Below, piece after piece: positions 41,791-50,077 of a stretch of DNA of 57,294 nt (position 1 is its first letter; the number at the start of each line of letters is the position of its first letter). Made by a program: the position numbers and the translations under genes. Origin of the DNA: Marinosulfonomonas sp. (lineage in GTDB: Bacteria; Pseudomonadota; Alphaproteobacteria; Rhodobacterales; Rhodobacteraceae); assembly GCA_015488685.1 (NCBI GenBank), contig WFNH01000024.1, forward strand, positions 1-57,294, written 5' to 3'. The notes below the pieces were generated by a model. The model was not told the DNA's origin. It ran no database searches and saw only the letters and a list, made by a program, of their open reading frames with translations.

Positions 41791-43991
41791 GGCCAGACCC
41801 GAAACAGCATGTCGTCGGGGGGCAGGCATACCTCGTCATTGCAGGCCTGCAAGGTCAGGCGGACGGTGACGGGGTTTTCGCCGGTTTGCGCGATCGGGGC
41901 GGCCATTACAAAGGACGAGTCATACAGAGACAAAGGTTTTTTACTGAACCCCAGTTCCTTGATTTCGGCCTTGGGATAGGCGGTAAGGGCGACAGGTGTT
42001 TCCGATACGGCCAGTTCCATGCCGATCAGGTAATCCTCAAGCGGTTCATGCGCGTTGATATGCCAACCCTCGCGCGGTTCAACGCTTAACAGCAATTGCT
42101 TGCCTTCTGGGTCAAGCGATGCAAACACCCGCACAGCACCACCGTTTGACACCTGCATGGCACCGGTCATACCGTTGCGTTGTGTTTCAATGGCAACCAG
42201 CATAGCCGCCCGTTGATCCGGCGCATTGATTGCGTCAACGGCAAGGGCCGCTGCCAGTTTAGGTGCGGCCTCGCCGGTGCGTGCAAGGCGGCGATCAAGC
42301 CCCGCCAGCAATTCCAGCGCCTGTGCGTTTCCGGACGCGATTTCGTTATCGTCCAGCGGGCGCATGGGGCCAAGCCCGACAGTTTGTGCATTCATCCGCA
42401 TCGCTTGCCCGTCGTCGGCAAACAGGGTTTGCATATCGTCGGCCAGCCTGTCGGCCATCCCTAACCAGTCGGAATCCGCCCCGCCAAGGTAATCGTCCAG
42501 CGCCAGCAGGGCACGGCCAAGGGCGGCATAGTCGACAAGATGGGCATCGGTATTGGCAGCCCCCTGATACCAGATGCGTTTCAGCCCGTCATCCGGCCAC
42601 ATGTTTTGCAGCATGAATTCCGCCGCCAGAACAGCAGCATCGCCGTAATCCGTCCGGTTCAGAACCCGGCTGGCTTCGGCCAGAGTAATGATCATCTCGG
42701 CATTCCATGGCAAAACAATCTTTTTGTCGGTCAGCGGTTTGTTACGTTTGTTGCGGGCGTTATTCAGCATACCCAGCAGACCGTCAAACGCGCGTTGGGC
42801 GATCATTCCATTTACATCGGATATCGCCTTTAGCGGGGTGTCGGTTGTGTGAAGGACATTTGCCCCTTCGAAATTCCCGTCTTTGGCAACATTGAAAACA
42901 TCAATGATAACGGCGGCTTCGCGGTCAAGGGCTTGCTCTATCTGCTCTTGCGTCCAAAGGTAAAACGCGCCTTCCTGATCATTGCCGTCGGCATTAATGG
43001 AATCCGCATCCTGTGCAGCGTAAAAGGCCCCTTCGGGACTGCGCATGTCACGCAGGATGTAATCCATCGTGCGCGTGGCGGCGCGGGCATAGTCGGGATT
43101 GCCGGTGGCGGAATAGGCGTGCAGCAAAAGGCGGCCGATCAGCGCCTGATTATACAGCATCTTTTCAAAATGCGGGATGTTCCATTCGGGATCGGTGGCA
43201 TAGCGATGAAACCCGCCGCCAACGTGATCATGAATGCCGCCCCGCACCATCCCGTCCAGTGTCAGGGTGACGGCCTGCATCAGGGCGGGATCGCCGCTGC
43301 GTTCGGCCTGATCCAGCAGGAACAGCAATACGTTTTCACGCGGGAATTTCGGGGCTGTTCCAAAACCGCCGTTGAAATCATCCAGATTGCCCAGCATTGC
43401 GGTGGCCGCGGCGTTTATATCGGCGTCGGTAACATCGCCCAGAACCGATGTCTGGTCCAGATAATCGCGCAGGCGCTGGGATATGGTAAAGGCCTCGGAC
43501 CGCAGGGCGGCATTGTCAGTTTTCCAGACGTCCACAATGGTTTCAAGGGTTTGCTGAAAAGCATCGGGCGGGAAGTAGGTGCCGGCAAAGAAGGGTTCGG
43601 CGTCGGGGGTCAGGAACACGGAATTGGGCCAGCCGGAACTGCCGGTCAGGGCGGATGTGACCAACATGAACTGTTCATCCAGATCGGGACGCCGCTCGCG
43701 GTCCACTTTGATACTGATGAAATGTTCGTTCAGATAGGCGGCGATTTCCTCGTTCTCGAAGCTTTCGGCCTCCATCACATGGCACCAGTGGCAAGAGGCG
43801 TAACCGATAGACAGGAATATCATTTTCCCCTCGGCCTGCGCCTTTTCCAGCGCTTCCGGCCCCCACGGATACCAGTCCACGGGGTTATCGGCGTGCTGTT
43901 GCAGATAGGGTGAGGATTCCTGCGCCAGCCGGTTTTTGGCAAAGGATGGCAGGGCGAGCAGGATCAGCAGGAGGGAGAGAAATATGCGCAT
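41787..43991 (-). CDS. Secreted DUF255 (SPATA20/YyaL-like) thioredoxin-domain protein with DsbD-alpha-like tail
   Basis: A 734-residue protein. A signal peptide ([18 protein letters not shown]) is followed by the DUF255 thioredoxin-like domain ([19 protein letters not shown], CxxC in SCHWCHVME), then a six-hairpin glycosidase-like alpha-toroid (about 200-570, with [22 protein letters not shown]). The final 130 residues end [15 protein letters not shown], which resembles the N-terminal (alpha) domain of DsbD. The start at 43991 gives the signal peptide; no strong ribosome-binding site is seen. The combination suggests a periplasmic thiol-redox function coupled to an unknown polysaccharide-like or other substrate. 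Confidence 0.85.
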   Translation of the reverse strand: MRIFLSLLLILLALPSFAKNRLAQESSPYLQQHADNPVDWYPWGPEALEKAQAEGKMIFLSIGYASCHWCHVMEAESFENEEIAAYLNEHFISIKVDRERRPDLDEQFMLVTSALTGSSGWPNSVFLTPDAEPFFAGTYFPPDAFQQTLETIVDVWKTDNAALRSEAFTISQRLRDYLDQTSVLGDVTDADINAAATAMLGNLDDFNGGFGTAPKFPRENVLLFLLDQAERSGDPALMQAVTLTLDGMVRGGIHDHVGGGFHRYATDPEWNIPHFEKMLYNQALIGRLLLHAYSATGNPDYARAATRTMDYILRDMRSPEGAFYAAQDADSINADGNDQEGAFYLWTQEQIEQALDREAAVIIDVFNVAKDGNFEGANVLHTTDTPLKAISDVNGMIAQRAFDGLLGMLNNARNKRNKPLTDKKIVLPWNAEMIITLAEASRVLNRTDYGDAAVLAAEFMLQNMWPDDGLKRIWYQGAANTDAHLVDYAALGRALLALDDYLGGADSDWLGMADRLADDMQTLFADDGQAMRMNAQTVGLGPMRPLDDNEIASGNAQALELLAGLDRRLARTGEAAPKLAAALAVDAINAPDQRAAMLVAIETQRNGMTGAMQVSNGGAVRVFASLDPEGKQLLLSVEPREGWHINAHEPLEDYLIGMELAVSETPVALTAYPKAEIKELGFSKKPLSLYDSSFVMAAPIAQTGENPVTVRLTLQACNDEVCLPPDDMLFRVWP

Positions 43992-44110
43992 GGGGTTTAG
44001 CATAGCGGCGGGGAACGGGCTTGTCAGGTGACGATTGGGTGAGGTGGTCTTTGGGGTGTTATCCGCACGAAAGCGGGGGTCGGGGTTAGGGTGGCGTTTG
44101 CGGCGAGAGG

Positions 44111-44128
44111 TCCCCGCGTGCGCGGGGA
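44111..44128. repeat. Intergenic G/C palindrome of the dispersed-repeat type
   Basis: TCCCCGCG-TG-CGCGGGGA is a perfect 8-bp stem with a 2-nt loop in the rimO-DUF255 gap. With the flanking ATGACATGG on one side it resembles dispersed palindromic elements seen in many genomes. One copy only here. Confidence 0.5.
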
Positions 44129-44198
44129 TGACATGGGGTGTGGAGGATTGCGGCGTTTGCCCCTGCCCGGCATTTTGCAAAATGGGGAGTCGTTTAGT

Positions 44199-44256
44199 GG
44201 TGGGGTGAACCCCACCCTACGGGCTTGCGGTGGTGTAGGGTGGGTTTCAACCCACC
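44199..44256. repeat. Two REP-like elements with GTAG heads, heads facing
   Basis: Copy A is GGTGGGGT-GA-ACCCCACC followed by CTAC (44199-44220), so its GTAG head is on the minus strand. Copy B is GTAG followed by GGTGGGTT-TC-AACCCACC (44235-44256). They are 14 bp apart. Both have an 8-bp stem directly next to the tetranucleotide GTAG, the head recognised by REP-associated transposases. They lie just downstream of the rimO stop, in extragenic DNA, the usual place for REPs. Two further copies are inside the RAYT gene at 57065-57133. Confidence 0.8.
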
Positions 44257-44271
44257 ATTTTCACCCCGCAT

Positions 44272-45645
44272 TCATAAAACCACCTTCCCCCACAAATCAT
44301 ACTCCCCCGCCTCGTCCACCTCGACCCTCACAATATCCCCCGCCTTCAACCCCTCAAACCCATCATCAATAAACAGGTTCCCGTCGATCTCGGGCGCGTC
44401 CGCCATGGTGCGGCAGGTGGCGGCATCGACGTCTACCTCGTCTACGATTACCTCGAGCCGTTTGCCCACTTTGGCGGCCAGTTTGGCTTCGGAGATGGCT
44501 TGAGCTTTCATCATGAACCGGTCCCAGCGGTCCTGCTTTACCTCGTCCGGCACATGGTCGGGCAGGGCATTGGAACGCGCGCCTTGGACGTTTTCGTATT
44601 GGAAGCAGCCGACGCGGTCCAGTTGCGCTTCGTCCATCCAGTCCAATAGCGTTTGGAACTCGGCCTCGGTTTCGCCGGGGTAGCCGACGATGAAGGTCGA
44701 GCGCAGGGTGATGTCGGGGCAGACCTTGCGCCATGCGGCGATTTCGTCGAGCGTTTTGGCTCCAGTCGCAGGCCGTGCCATGCGTTTGATCACGTCGGGG
44801 TGGGCGTGTTGGAACGGGATGTCCAGATAGGGCAGGATCAAGCCATCGGCCATCAGCGGGATCAAGTCGCGCACATGGGGGTAGGGATAGACGTAGTGCA
44901 GGCGCACCCACGCACCAAGGCTGCCCAGATCGCGGGCCAGATCGGTGATGTGGGCGCGGTGGCCCTTTTCCTCGGCATATTTCAGGTCCAGCCCGTAGGC
45001 CGATGTATCCTGCGAGATTACCAGCAGTTCCTTGACGCCGGCATCCACCAGCCGTTCGGCCTCGCGCATCACGGCATGGGCGGGGCGCGAGGCAAGGCGG
45101 CCGCGCATGTCGGGGATGATGCAGAATTTGCAGGCGTGATTGCAGCCCTCGGAAATCTTCAGATAGCTGTAGTGGCGCGGGGTCAGGGTGACGCCGGAGG
45201 CGGGCAGCAGATCGATATAGGGATCGGGTGACGGCGGCACGGCCACATGCACTGCGTCCAGCACCTGTTCGTATTGGTGCGGGCCGGTGACGGCAAGGAT
45301 TTGCGGGTGATGTTCACGAATGTAATCAGGCTCGGCCCCCAGACATCCGGTGACAATGACACGGCCGTTTTCGCGCAGGGCTTCGCCGATGGCATCCAGG
45401 CTTTCGGCCTTGGCGGAATCCAGAAAGCCACAAGTGTTGACGATCACCGCATCCGCGCCGGTGTAGTCGGGAGAAATGGCGTAACCCTCGGCCCGCAGGC
45501 GGGTCAGGATGCGTTCGCTGTCCACCAGCGCCTTGGGACAGCCAAGCGACACCATACCGATGCGCGGCTGGCCGTCACGGGCGGGTTCGGTGATGAGGGC
45601 GCGGGGGGCCAGATCTGGGCGCAGGGACGGTGGGTTCTGGGACAT
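44272..45645 (-). CDS. rimO: Ribosomal protein S12 methylthiotransferase RimO
   Basis: A 457-residue radical-SAM methylthiotransferase that modifies an Asp of ribosomal protein S12. The N-terminal cluster Cys residues are in [23 protein letters not shown] and [12 protein letters not shown]; the radical-SAM motif is CNHACKFC; the C-terminal TRAM domain ([20 protein letters not shown] in part) is present. The LVDSE signature after the first Cys distinguishes RimO from MiaB. The REP-like pair lies directly downstream. Confidence 0.97.
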   Translation of the reverse strand: MSQNPPSLRPDLAPRALITEPARDGQPRIGMVSLGCPKALVDSERILTRLRAEGYAISPDYTGADAVIVNTCGFLDSAKAESLDAIGEALRENGRVIVTGCLGAEPDYIREHHPQILAVTGPHQYEQVLDAVHVAVPPSPDPYIDLLPASGVTLTPRHYSYLKISEGCNHACKFCIIPDMRGRLASRPAHAVMREAERLVDAGVKELLVISQDTSAYGLDLKYAEEKGHRAHITDLARDLGSLGAWVRLHYVYPYPHVRDLIPLMADGLILPYLDIPFQHAHPDVIKRMARPATGAKTLDEIAAWRKVCPDITLRSTFIVGYPGETEAEFQTLLDWMDEAQLDRVGCFQYENVQGARSNALPDHVPDEVKQDRWDRFMMKAQAISEAKLAAKVGKRLEVIVDEVDVDAATCRTMADAPEIDGNLFIDDGFEGLKAGDIVRVEVDEAGEYDLWGKVVL

Positions 45646-45775
45646 GTCGAGTGGGCCTGATACGTTTCGATAGATTGCTTATTGACTGCATTTTGATCGG
45701 GATAAAAGCCTTTGGCGTAAATTTGGCCGGTTTTACAACATTTACACAGATTATTTTACCAACCGGAAAATAACA

Positions 45776-45803
45776 TTGACTGTCTTAATGCGGCAGATAG
45801 AGT
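45776..45803 (+). promoter_or_regulatory. Weak promoter candidate of the first FadL-like gene
   Basis: TTGACT (45776-45781), 16 bp, TAGAGT (45798-45803), ending 69 bp before the TTG start. The upstream gap from 45646 also contains CCGGTT (45728) and AACCGG (45761) as an inverted repeat. Prediction only. Confidence 0.35.
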
Positions 45804-45872
45804 GGGCGAACTATTTTAGTACCGCACTTTTTACGCCACGATTAATAACAGATTTTTTCAGGAGATAGACAA

Positions 45873-47114
45873 TTGAATAAGAAGGCAAAACAAGCGTTTG
45901 GACGCTTGGGAACGGTTATCTTTACAACTACAATTTTGGCAACGCCGTTGATGGCAGGCGGGTTGACCCCCGTTGGATACAGCACGAACCAGCGGGCAAT
46001 GGCGGGCGCGGGTGTTGCCTATGGCTATGACGCGATGTCGGCGGCTGTGAACCCGGCCAATGCGGCCAGTGTCGGGCACCAGTTGCAGCTTGGGGTGAAC
46101 CTGTCCAACACCGATCAGGGGTATGTTGCGGGGAACCCGGCGATTTTTGCCCTTCCCGGGAGTTTTCAGAGTGATGGCAATCTGACTGCGCTTCCTAATC
46201 TTTCGTATAATCGCCCGTTGAACAATGGCGCGGTTATTAACGTGTCGATTTATAACAGTGGCAGGATGAAAACCGGATATAACGCAGCCCCCGGGGTTTA
46301 TAATGGTGGGAATGCGGGACTTGACCTAAGCCAGACGTCGATTTCGCTGACCTATGCGCGTAAAACCGGCAACCTGTCTTGGGGTATTTCCCCAACGATA
46401 GTGGCGCAGCGGTTTTCAGCGATGGGCCTTAGCGCTTTTGGTCCTTTTTCGTCTAACCCAGCAGCACTTACGAATAACGGAAATGATTGGTCTTACGGGA
46501 TCGGGTTGAAAGCGGGTGTTGTGTGGGATGCATCATCGGTGCTGAGTTTGGGTCTGTCCGCCCAGACGCGGACAAAAATGAGCGCATTGGATAAATATGC
46601 CGGCTTTCTGGCAGATGGTGGCCGTCTGGATATTCCGGCATCGGTCACGATCGGGGCCGCCTGGGATGTGAAGCCGAATGTCAAAGTGATGCTGGATTAC
46701 CAGAGGGTTTTCTATTCGGGCGTTTACGCGCTATCGAATCATTACAATTTTTTAACCCCCCTGGGCACTGCTAACGCAAGCGGCTTTGGCTGGGATGATG
46801 TGGATGTTGTCAAGCTAGGCGTGGAATGGAAAGCCAATGACCGGATGACATGGCGTGCGGGCTATGCGCATTCACAAAACCCGCTAAGAAACAGCACTAT
46901 TGATAATGCACTGGGGATACTTATGCCTGCGGTTTCCGAACATCACATTACGTTTGGCGGCAGCTATGCCTATAACGACCAAAGCGCGTTTGATTTTGCT
47001 GTCGGGTATTCCCCGAAAGCAACTTATGCAGCCTATGGTCCGACTGGAGGGCAAGCAATCGAGCTTAATACCAGCCAGTTGAGTGTTTCGCTGGGTTGGA
47101 CGCGCAAGTTCTGA
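45873..47114 (+). CDS. FadL/OmpP1-family outer-membrane protein, copy 1
   Basis: A 413-residue beta-barrel porin of the FadL/OmpP1/TodX family, which takes up long-chain fatty acids or aromatic hydrocarbons. A signal peptide ends at LATPLMA. The N-terminal plug segment STNQRAMAGAGVAYGYDAMSAAVNPANAA is typical (seen in part as STNQRAMAGAGVAYGY). The C-terminal LGWTRKF ends in Phe, as needed for outer-membrane assembly. The start is TTG with AGGAGA about 8 nt upstream. The next gene is a paralogue with the same N- and C-terminal patterns. Substrate unknown. Confidence 0.9.
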   Translation: MNKKAKQAFGRLGTVIFTTTILATPLMAGGLTPVGYSTNQRAMAGAGVAYGYDAMSAAVNPANAASVGHQLQLGVNLSNTDQGYVAGNPAIFALPGSFQSDGNLTALPNLSYNRPLNNGAVINVSIYNSGRMKTGYNAAPGVYNGGNAGLDLSQTSISLTYARKTGNLSWGISPTIVAQRFSAMGLSAFGPFSSNPAALTNNGNDWSYGIGLKAGVVWDASSVLSLGLSAQTRTKMSALDKYAGFLADGGRLDIPASVTIGAAWDVKPNVKVMLDYQRVFYSGVYALSNHYNFLTPLGTANASGFGWDDVDVVKLGVEWKANDRMTWRAGYAHSQNPLRNSTIDNALGILMPAVSEHHITFGGSYAYNDQSAFDFAVGYSPKATYAAYGPTGGQAIELNTSQLSVSLGWTRKF

Positions 47115-47139
47115 AACGGGTTTTCATATATGCGAACGA

Positions 47140-47166
47140 GGGCACCTTGGAAGGTGCCCTTTTTTA
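47140..47166 (+). terminator. Terminator of the first FadL-like gene
   Basis: GGGCACCTT-GG-AAGGTGCCC (47140-47159), followed by TTTTTTAT: a perfect 9-bp stem and U run. It separates the two FadL genes into distinct transcripts. Confidence 0.95.
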
Positions 47167-47477
47167 TGCTGCAGTTGTAATCACAGCCAAATCCGAACGG
47201 CAAAAACAAACAGCGAATATTAGGGAAGCCAAGGGTGCAAACCGGTACGCCCGCTGTTGTGATTGTCGTTGTTCGTAGGGCGAGAAATTATAAAATTGCC
47301 CGTGTTTTAAGCATTCTTGCCCTAAAATACCCGCCAAACAGGGTGAATGGGTAACTTTTGCGTAGATTTCCTTAACATCTAGATAAAAGAATTTGACTCA
47401 ACAGGGGCAAGGCTCAATTGTGGGTGGCAATATGTCGCGGTCGGGCAAAAGAGACCGCATTTCAGGGAGGAAGGAAA
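47167..47477. other. Gap of about 310 bp between the two FadL-like genes
   Basis: No gene is supported here; short open frames lack ribosome-binding sites and family resemblance. A TTGACT at 47393-47398 (17 bp to AATTGT at 47416) is a weak promoter candidate for the second FadL gene. The stretch 47340-47400 is AT-rich, consistent with a promoter region. I see no repeat or operator of note. Confidence 0.5.
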
Positions 47478-48650
47478 TTGAATAAACAGCTAGGACAAAC
47501 GGTGAGCCGTTTGGGGATTACGCTTACAACAGCAATGATTTTGGCAACACCGGCGATGGCAACCGAAGGGATGTTCGCGCTGGGGTTCAGCACCAACCAG
47601 CGGGCGATGGGGGGCACGGGTGTGGCCTATGGGTACGAGGCCATGTCGGCCACGCTGAACCCGGCCAACGCTGCGAATGTGGGACACGAGTTTCAGCTGG
47701 GGCTGGACATTTTCAGCCCGGATCGTGGCATTGCCAGCGCGGGCGGGAATTTTAGAAGCAATTCAAAATATTTCCCGGTACCGAACATTTCCTACAACAA
47801 GCCTTTGGCGAACGGGAATGTATTCAACATTTCGGTATATGGTAATGGCGGGATGAATACAGATTTTCCGGCACCCTTGTTTGGTGCAGGAAGCCCGACA
47901 GGCATTGACCTGAGCCAGTTGTTTATCTCGGCGACATATGCCGGGAAATCGGGAAATCTGTCTTGGGGCATTTCGCCAACTTTGGTTGTTCAGACATTCC
48001 GTGCAAACGGGTTACCGTTTGGATCGGGGCGTGACTGGTCCTATGGCGGTGGCTTGCGGGCAGGTATCGTATATGAGGCCTCGCCGCAGTTGAGTTTGGG
48101 TCTATCGGCAAGCTCCAAGATGAACATGTCGAAATTTGATAAATATGCAAACCTGTTTGAAAATCGGGGCGAATTTGATGTGCCAGGGTCGATTACAGCC
48201 GGTCTGGCTTACAAACCAAGCTCGCAACTGACTCTAATGATGGACGTGCAGAGGATTTTTTATTCAGGTGTGGATGCCATTTCCAACCCGGTCGGCCCAC
48301 CGCCTTTCGGGACACCCGGAGGTCCTGGATTCGGTTGGGACGATATCAACATCCTAAAACTGGGTCTGGAATATAAAGCCAATGATACGATGACATGGCG
48401 TGCGGGTTATGCCTATTCGGAAAACCCGGTGGGCCCCGAGGATGTTGGTCTGGGCATTTTGGCACCGGGTGTTGTGACCCATCACCTGACGGTTGGTGGA
48501 ACTTATGCCTTTAATGCAAATAACGCGATTGATTTTGCGATTGAATATGCGCCTAACAATTCGGTTACCGGCCCTAGCGCTCTTGGTCCCAACACTACAA
48601 TCGATATGGACCAGATCAGCCTGTCAGTAGGTTGGACGCGCAAGTTCTAA
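47478..48650 (+). CDS. FadL/OmpP1-family outer-membrane protein, copy 2
   Basis: A 390-residue paralogue of the gene at 45873. The signal peptide ends at LATPAMA; the plug region STNQRAMGGTGVAYGYEAM is nearly the same; the C-terminus is again LSVGWTRKF. The TTG start follows GGAGGAAGGA, which is a strong site; the longer frame upstream has no signal peptide. The loops differ between the copies, including a Pro/Gly-rich insert (GPPPFGTPGGPGFG), which suggests a changed substrate preference or surface exposure. It has its own terminator. Confidence 0.9.
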   Translation: MNKQLGQTVSRLGITLTTAMILATPAMATEGMFALGFSTNQRAMGGTGVAYGYEAMSATLNPANAANVGHEFQLGLDIFSPDRGIASAGGNFRSNSKYFPVPNISYNKPLANGNVFNISVYGNGGMNTDFPAPLFGAGSPTGIDLSQLFISATYAGKSGNLSWGISPTLVVQTFRANGLPFGSGRDWSYGGGLRAGIVYEASPQLSLGLSASSKMNMSKFDKYANLFENRGEFDVPGSITAGLAYKPSSQLTLMMDVQRIFYSGVDAISNPVGPPPFGTPGGPGFGWDDINILKLGLEYKANDTMTWRAGYAYSENPVGPEDVGLGILAPGVVTHHLTVGGTYAFNANNAIDFAIEYAPNNSVTGPSALGPNTTIDMDQISLSVGWTRKF

Positions 48651-48675
48651 TATCGGTTAGATGCTATAAATATGT

Positions 48676-48706
48676 AAAAGGGGCGCAGGAGTGGCGTCCC
48701 TTTTTT
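48676..48706 (+). terminator. Terminator of the second FadL-like gene
   Basis: AAAAGGGGCGC (48676-48686) and GCGTCCCTTTT (48694-48704) form an 11-pair stem with one G-T, across a 7-nt loop, with a U run after it. Confidence 0.9.
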
Positions 48707-48815
48707 CGGTCCGGTTGCGGTGGAAAAAACTGTCTGCCGTTGATATACGTCATTTCAAGCGCCATATGAGTCTGGCACTGTCGTTCGATACCGCTTTCAC
48801 AAAGGATGCTTTCCG

Positions 48816-50012
48816 ATGACCGCCCCCCGCAATTTCGACATCGTTATTATCGGCGCAGGCCCCGCAGGCCTGTCCCTTGCCCGCACCCTGTCGGGCAGCG
48901 GTTTGCAGATCGCCATCGTCGAGATGCAGAGCGAGGCAGTGCTGGCCGATCCACCCGAGGACGGGCGTGATATTGCGCTGACGCATACGTCGGAAAAGCT
49001 GATGAAGGATCTGGGCATGTGGGCGCATATCCCCGAGGACCAGATGGGCACCATTCGCGATGCCAAGGTGGTGAATGGCAAATCGCCGTTTTCGCTGCAT
49101 TTCGACAGCCGTGGGGCAGGTGCCGATTATCTTGGGCGGATTGTGCCGAACCATCTGATCCGCCAGTCGGCCTATGAAACGGTCAAGGATCAGTCCAATA
49201 TCACCCTGTTGTGCGAAAGCGAGGTGGTTTCGGTTGCCACCAACACCACCGAGGGCACCGTCGGTCTGGCCGATGGCACCACGCTGAAGGCCGCACTGGT
49301 CGTGGCGGCGGACAGCCGGTTTTCCAGCACTCGTCGCAAAATGGGGATCGCGGCAAGCAGTCTGGATTTTGGCCGCGTTGTAATCGTTTGCGAGATGGAG
49401 CACGAACTGCCCCACGAAGATGTTGCGACCGAGTGTTTCTTTTACGACCAGACGCTGGCGATCCTGCCGATGTATGGCAATAAATCCTCTGTGGTTGTGA
49501 CGCTGCCGACGGCCAATGCCGACGCGGTTCTGAATATGGCGCCCGAGGCTTTTGCCGCGGATATCGCCCAACGGTTCGGTGGCAAGCTGGGCAAGATGAC
49601 ATTGGTCACCAAACGCCACCCCTATCCGCTGGTCGGGGTTCTGGCCAAGCAATTCGTCACCACCCGTTTCGCGCTGGTGGGGGATGCGGCAGTCGGGATG
49701 CATCCGGTTACCGCGCATGGGTTCAATCTGGGTTTAAGCGGGGCCAAGCTGTTGTCCGACCAGATCGAGGAAGCCGCGCGCAATCTAACCGATATCGGCG
49801 CAATGGCGGGTTTGAAACGCTATGAATCGGCGCACCGTCGGGTGGTGCTGCCGCTGTATCATGGCACCAATGCGCTGGTGAAGCTGTATACCGACACATC
49901 GGTTCCGGCCCGCCTGTTGCGGGATGTGGCGCTGCGGGTTGGAAATTTCCTGCCGCCGGTCAAGAAGCGTATTCTGCACCAGCTGACCCATATCGAGCAG
50001 CACGCCAAATAG
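48816..50012 (+). CDS. UbiH/UbiM-type FAD-dependent ubiquinone-biosynthesis hydroxylase
   Basis: A 398-residue flavoprotein monooxygenase. The Rossmann dinucleotide motif GAGPAGLSLA is at residues 13-22, the FAD/NAD(P)H motif RDIALT follows, and GDAAVGMHPVTAHGFNLGL is the second FAD motif. The TAHGFNLGL form, rather than the UbiH form with G-Q-G, suggests the UbiM type that hydroxylates the demethoxyubiquinol ring; this is a family judgement. AAAGGA precedes the ATG. It would act on the ring of ubiquinone intermediates at the membrane surface. Confidence 0.8.
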   Translation: MTAPRNFDIVIIGAGPAGLSLARTLSGSGLQIAIVEMQSEAVLADPPEDGRDIALTHTSEKLMKDLGMWAHIPEDQMGTIRDAKVVNGKSPFSLHFDSRGAGADYLGRIVPNHLIRQSAYETVKDQSNITLLCESEVVSVATNTTEGTVGLADGTTLKAALVVAADSRFSSTRRKMGIAASSLDFGRVVIVCEMEHELPHEDVATECFFYDQTLAILPMYGNKSSVVVTLPTANADAVLNMAPEAFAADIAQRFGGKLGKMTLVTKRHPYPLVGVLAKQFVTTRFALVGDAAVGMHPVTAHGFNLGLSGAKLLSDQIEEAARNLTDIGAMAGLKRYESAHRRVVLPLYHGTNALVKLYTDTSVPARLLRDVALRVGNFLPPVKKRILHQLTHIEQHAK

Positions 50013-50077
50013 GGCTTGAGCGCGCGGCACCGGGCACCTAGTTTGAGAGCATGTTCTTGTAACGCAGGAGAGTTATT

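Noticed and set aside
42849-43913. 354-codon plus-strand frame opposite the DUF255 gene
   Set aside because: Shadow of the real minus-strand gene, whose thioredoxin and toroid motifs are clear.
44105-44135. CRISPR-like repeat (TCCCCGCG...CGCGGGGATGA resembles type I-E repeats)
   Set aside because: Only one copy is present, with no spacers, no regular spacing and no cas genes. It is better explained as a dispersed palindromic element.
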